Positions 62,868 to 64,000 of a stretch of 64,000 nucleotides of DNA are shown here, one piece after another; the first letter of the stretch is position 1; each line of letters begins with the position of its first letter. Source of the stretch: Rhodocyclaceae bacterium (lineage in GTDB: Bacteria; Pseudomonadota; Gammaproteobacteria; Burkholderiales; Rhodocyclaceae); NCBI GenBank assembly GCA_013388985.1, contig JACAEF010000013.1, positions 27,711 to 91,710 on the forward strand, read 5' to 3'. The notes under the pieces are model-generated. The model did no database searches, had not been told where the DNA came from, and saw nothing but the letters and a program-made list of their open reading frames with translations. The position numbers and the translations under genes are program-made.

Positions 62868-64000
62868 ATGCAACGTCGCAACTTCGTCAAGGCCACCGCC
62901 CTCACTGTCGCACTTGCCGCCGCCGGACTCATCTCCGCTCCGGCTCTCGCCGCCGACACCATCAAGGTCGGCATCCTCCATTCGCTCTCGGGCACGATGG
63001 CGATTTCCGAGACCGCGCTGAAAGAAACAGCGCTGATGACCATCGAAGAGATCAACAAAAAGGGCGGCGTGCTCGGCAAGAAGCTCGAACCCGTGGTCGT
63101 CGATCCGGCCTCGAACTGGCCGCTATTCGCCGAGAAGGCGCGACAGCTCCTCACCCAGGACAAGGTCGCCGTCGTCTTCGGCTGCTGGACTTCCGTCTCG
63201 CGCAAGTCAGTGCTGCCGGTGTTCAAGGAACTGAACGGTCTCCTGTTCTACCCGGTGCAATACGAGGGCGAGGAACTGGAAAAGAACGTCTTCTACACCG
63301 GCGCCGCGCCCAACCAGCAGGCGATTCCCGCCGTCGAATACCTGATGAGCAAGGACGGCGGCGAAGCGAAGCGCTTCGTGCTCCTGGGCACCGACTACGT
63401 CTATCCGCGCACTACGAACAAGATCCTGCGCGCCTTCCTGAAGAGCAAGGGCATCTCGGATGCCGATATCATGGAGGAATACACCCCCTTCGGCCACAGC
63501 GATTACCAGACCATCATCGCCAAGATCAAGAAGTTCGCCTCCGAAGGCAAGAAGACCGCCGTCGTGTCGACGATCAACGGCGACTCGAACGTGCCCTTCT
63601 ACAAGGAGCTCGGCAACGCGGGACTCAAGGCCACCGACGTGCCGGTGGTCGCCTTCTCCGTGGGCGAGGAGGAACTGCGCGGCGTCGATACCAAGCCGCT
63701 GGTCGGGCATCTGGCGGCGTGGAACTACTTCATGTCGATCAAGAACCCGGAAAACGACGCCTTCATCAAGATGTATCGCGACTGGGCGAAGAAACAGAAA
63801 CTCCCGAACGCCGACACCGTGGTCACCAACGACCCAATGGAAGCCACCTACATCGGCATCCACATGTGGAAGCAGGCGGTCGAGAAGGCCAAGTCCACCG
63901 ACGTGGACAAGGTGATCGCCGCGATGGCCGGCCAGACCTTCAAGGCGCCGTCCGGCTTCGTCGCCAAGATGGACGAGAAGAACCACCACCTGCACAAGCC
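62868..64000 (+). CDS. urtA: Urea ABC transporter substrate-binding protein UrtA, truncated by the window edge
   Basis: TIKVGILHSLSGTMAISETALKETALMTIEEINKKGGVLGKKLEPVVVDPASNWPLFAEKA. Confidence 0.95.
   Translation, partial: MQRRNFVKATALTVALAAAGLISAPALAADTIKVGILHSLSGTMAISETALKETALMTIEEINKKGGVLGKKLEPVVVDPASNWPLFAEKARQLLTQDKVAVVFGCWTSVSRKSVLPVFKELNGLLFYPVQYEGEELEKNVFYTGAAPNQQAIPAVEYLMSKDGGEAKRFVLLGTDYVYPRTTNKILRAFLKSKGISDADIMEEYTPFGHSDYQTIIAKIKKFASEGKKTAVVSTINGDSNVPFYKELGNAGLKATDVPVVAFSVGEEELRGVDTKPLVGHLAAWNYFMSIKNPENDAFIKMYRDWAKKQKLPNADTVVTNDPMEATYIGIHMWKQAVEKAKSTDVDKVIAAMAGQTFKAPSGFVAKMDEKNHHLHK

Overview
High-GC betaproteobacterial chromosome segment spanning the replication-origin region. 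The order is nifL-nifA, rnfABCDGEH, an EAL protein, a P-type ATPase, a sulfur-transfer cluster (rhodanese, DsrE-like, TusA, YeeE/YedE), a metal/arsenic cluster, then gyrB-dnaN-dnaA-rpmH-rnpA-yidD-yidC-mnmE, a TauE-like permease, a liv-type ABC transporter, parS-mnmG-rsmG-parA-parB, atpIBEFHAGDC, a HTH-PAS protein, ubiJ-ubiE, hprK-ptsN-hpf-rpoN-lptB, recX-recA, cinA-pgpA-thiL-nusB-ribH-ribBA, and a 3'-truncated urtA. The most unusual signal is a dispersed bipartite repeat, TCGGCGCT-N6-ACGGC, inside a longer consensus of about GMAAAGTCGGCGCTGGCGGGACGGCACYCC. I found 15 copies, about one per 4.5 kb. They sit either in short intergenic gaps or in frame inside conserved genes (nifA, rnfG, a rhodanese-like gene, yidC, livM-livG, rsmG, cinA), mostly at domain linkers, and the consensus has no stop codon in any of the six frames. 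Other notable items are a 143-bp MITE-like element with 15/16 terminal inverted repeats and a 5-bp target duplication, an internal amber codon in ribH and another at the start of an EAL gene, a REP-like palindrome in frame inside mnmG, a livM-livG fusion with a repeat at its junction, an ECF sigma gene coupled to an ACR3 gene, a sulfur-trafficking operon with an unlisted 28-codon membrane micro-ORF, and a pair of parS sites. No CRISPR array, rRNA or tRNA was recognised. All calls come from reading the sequence and recalled family knowledge; no database was searched.
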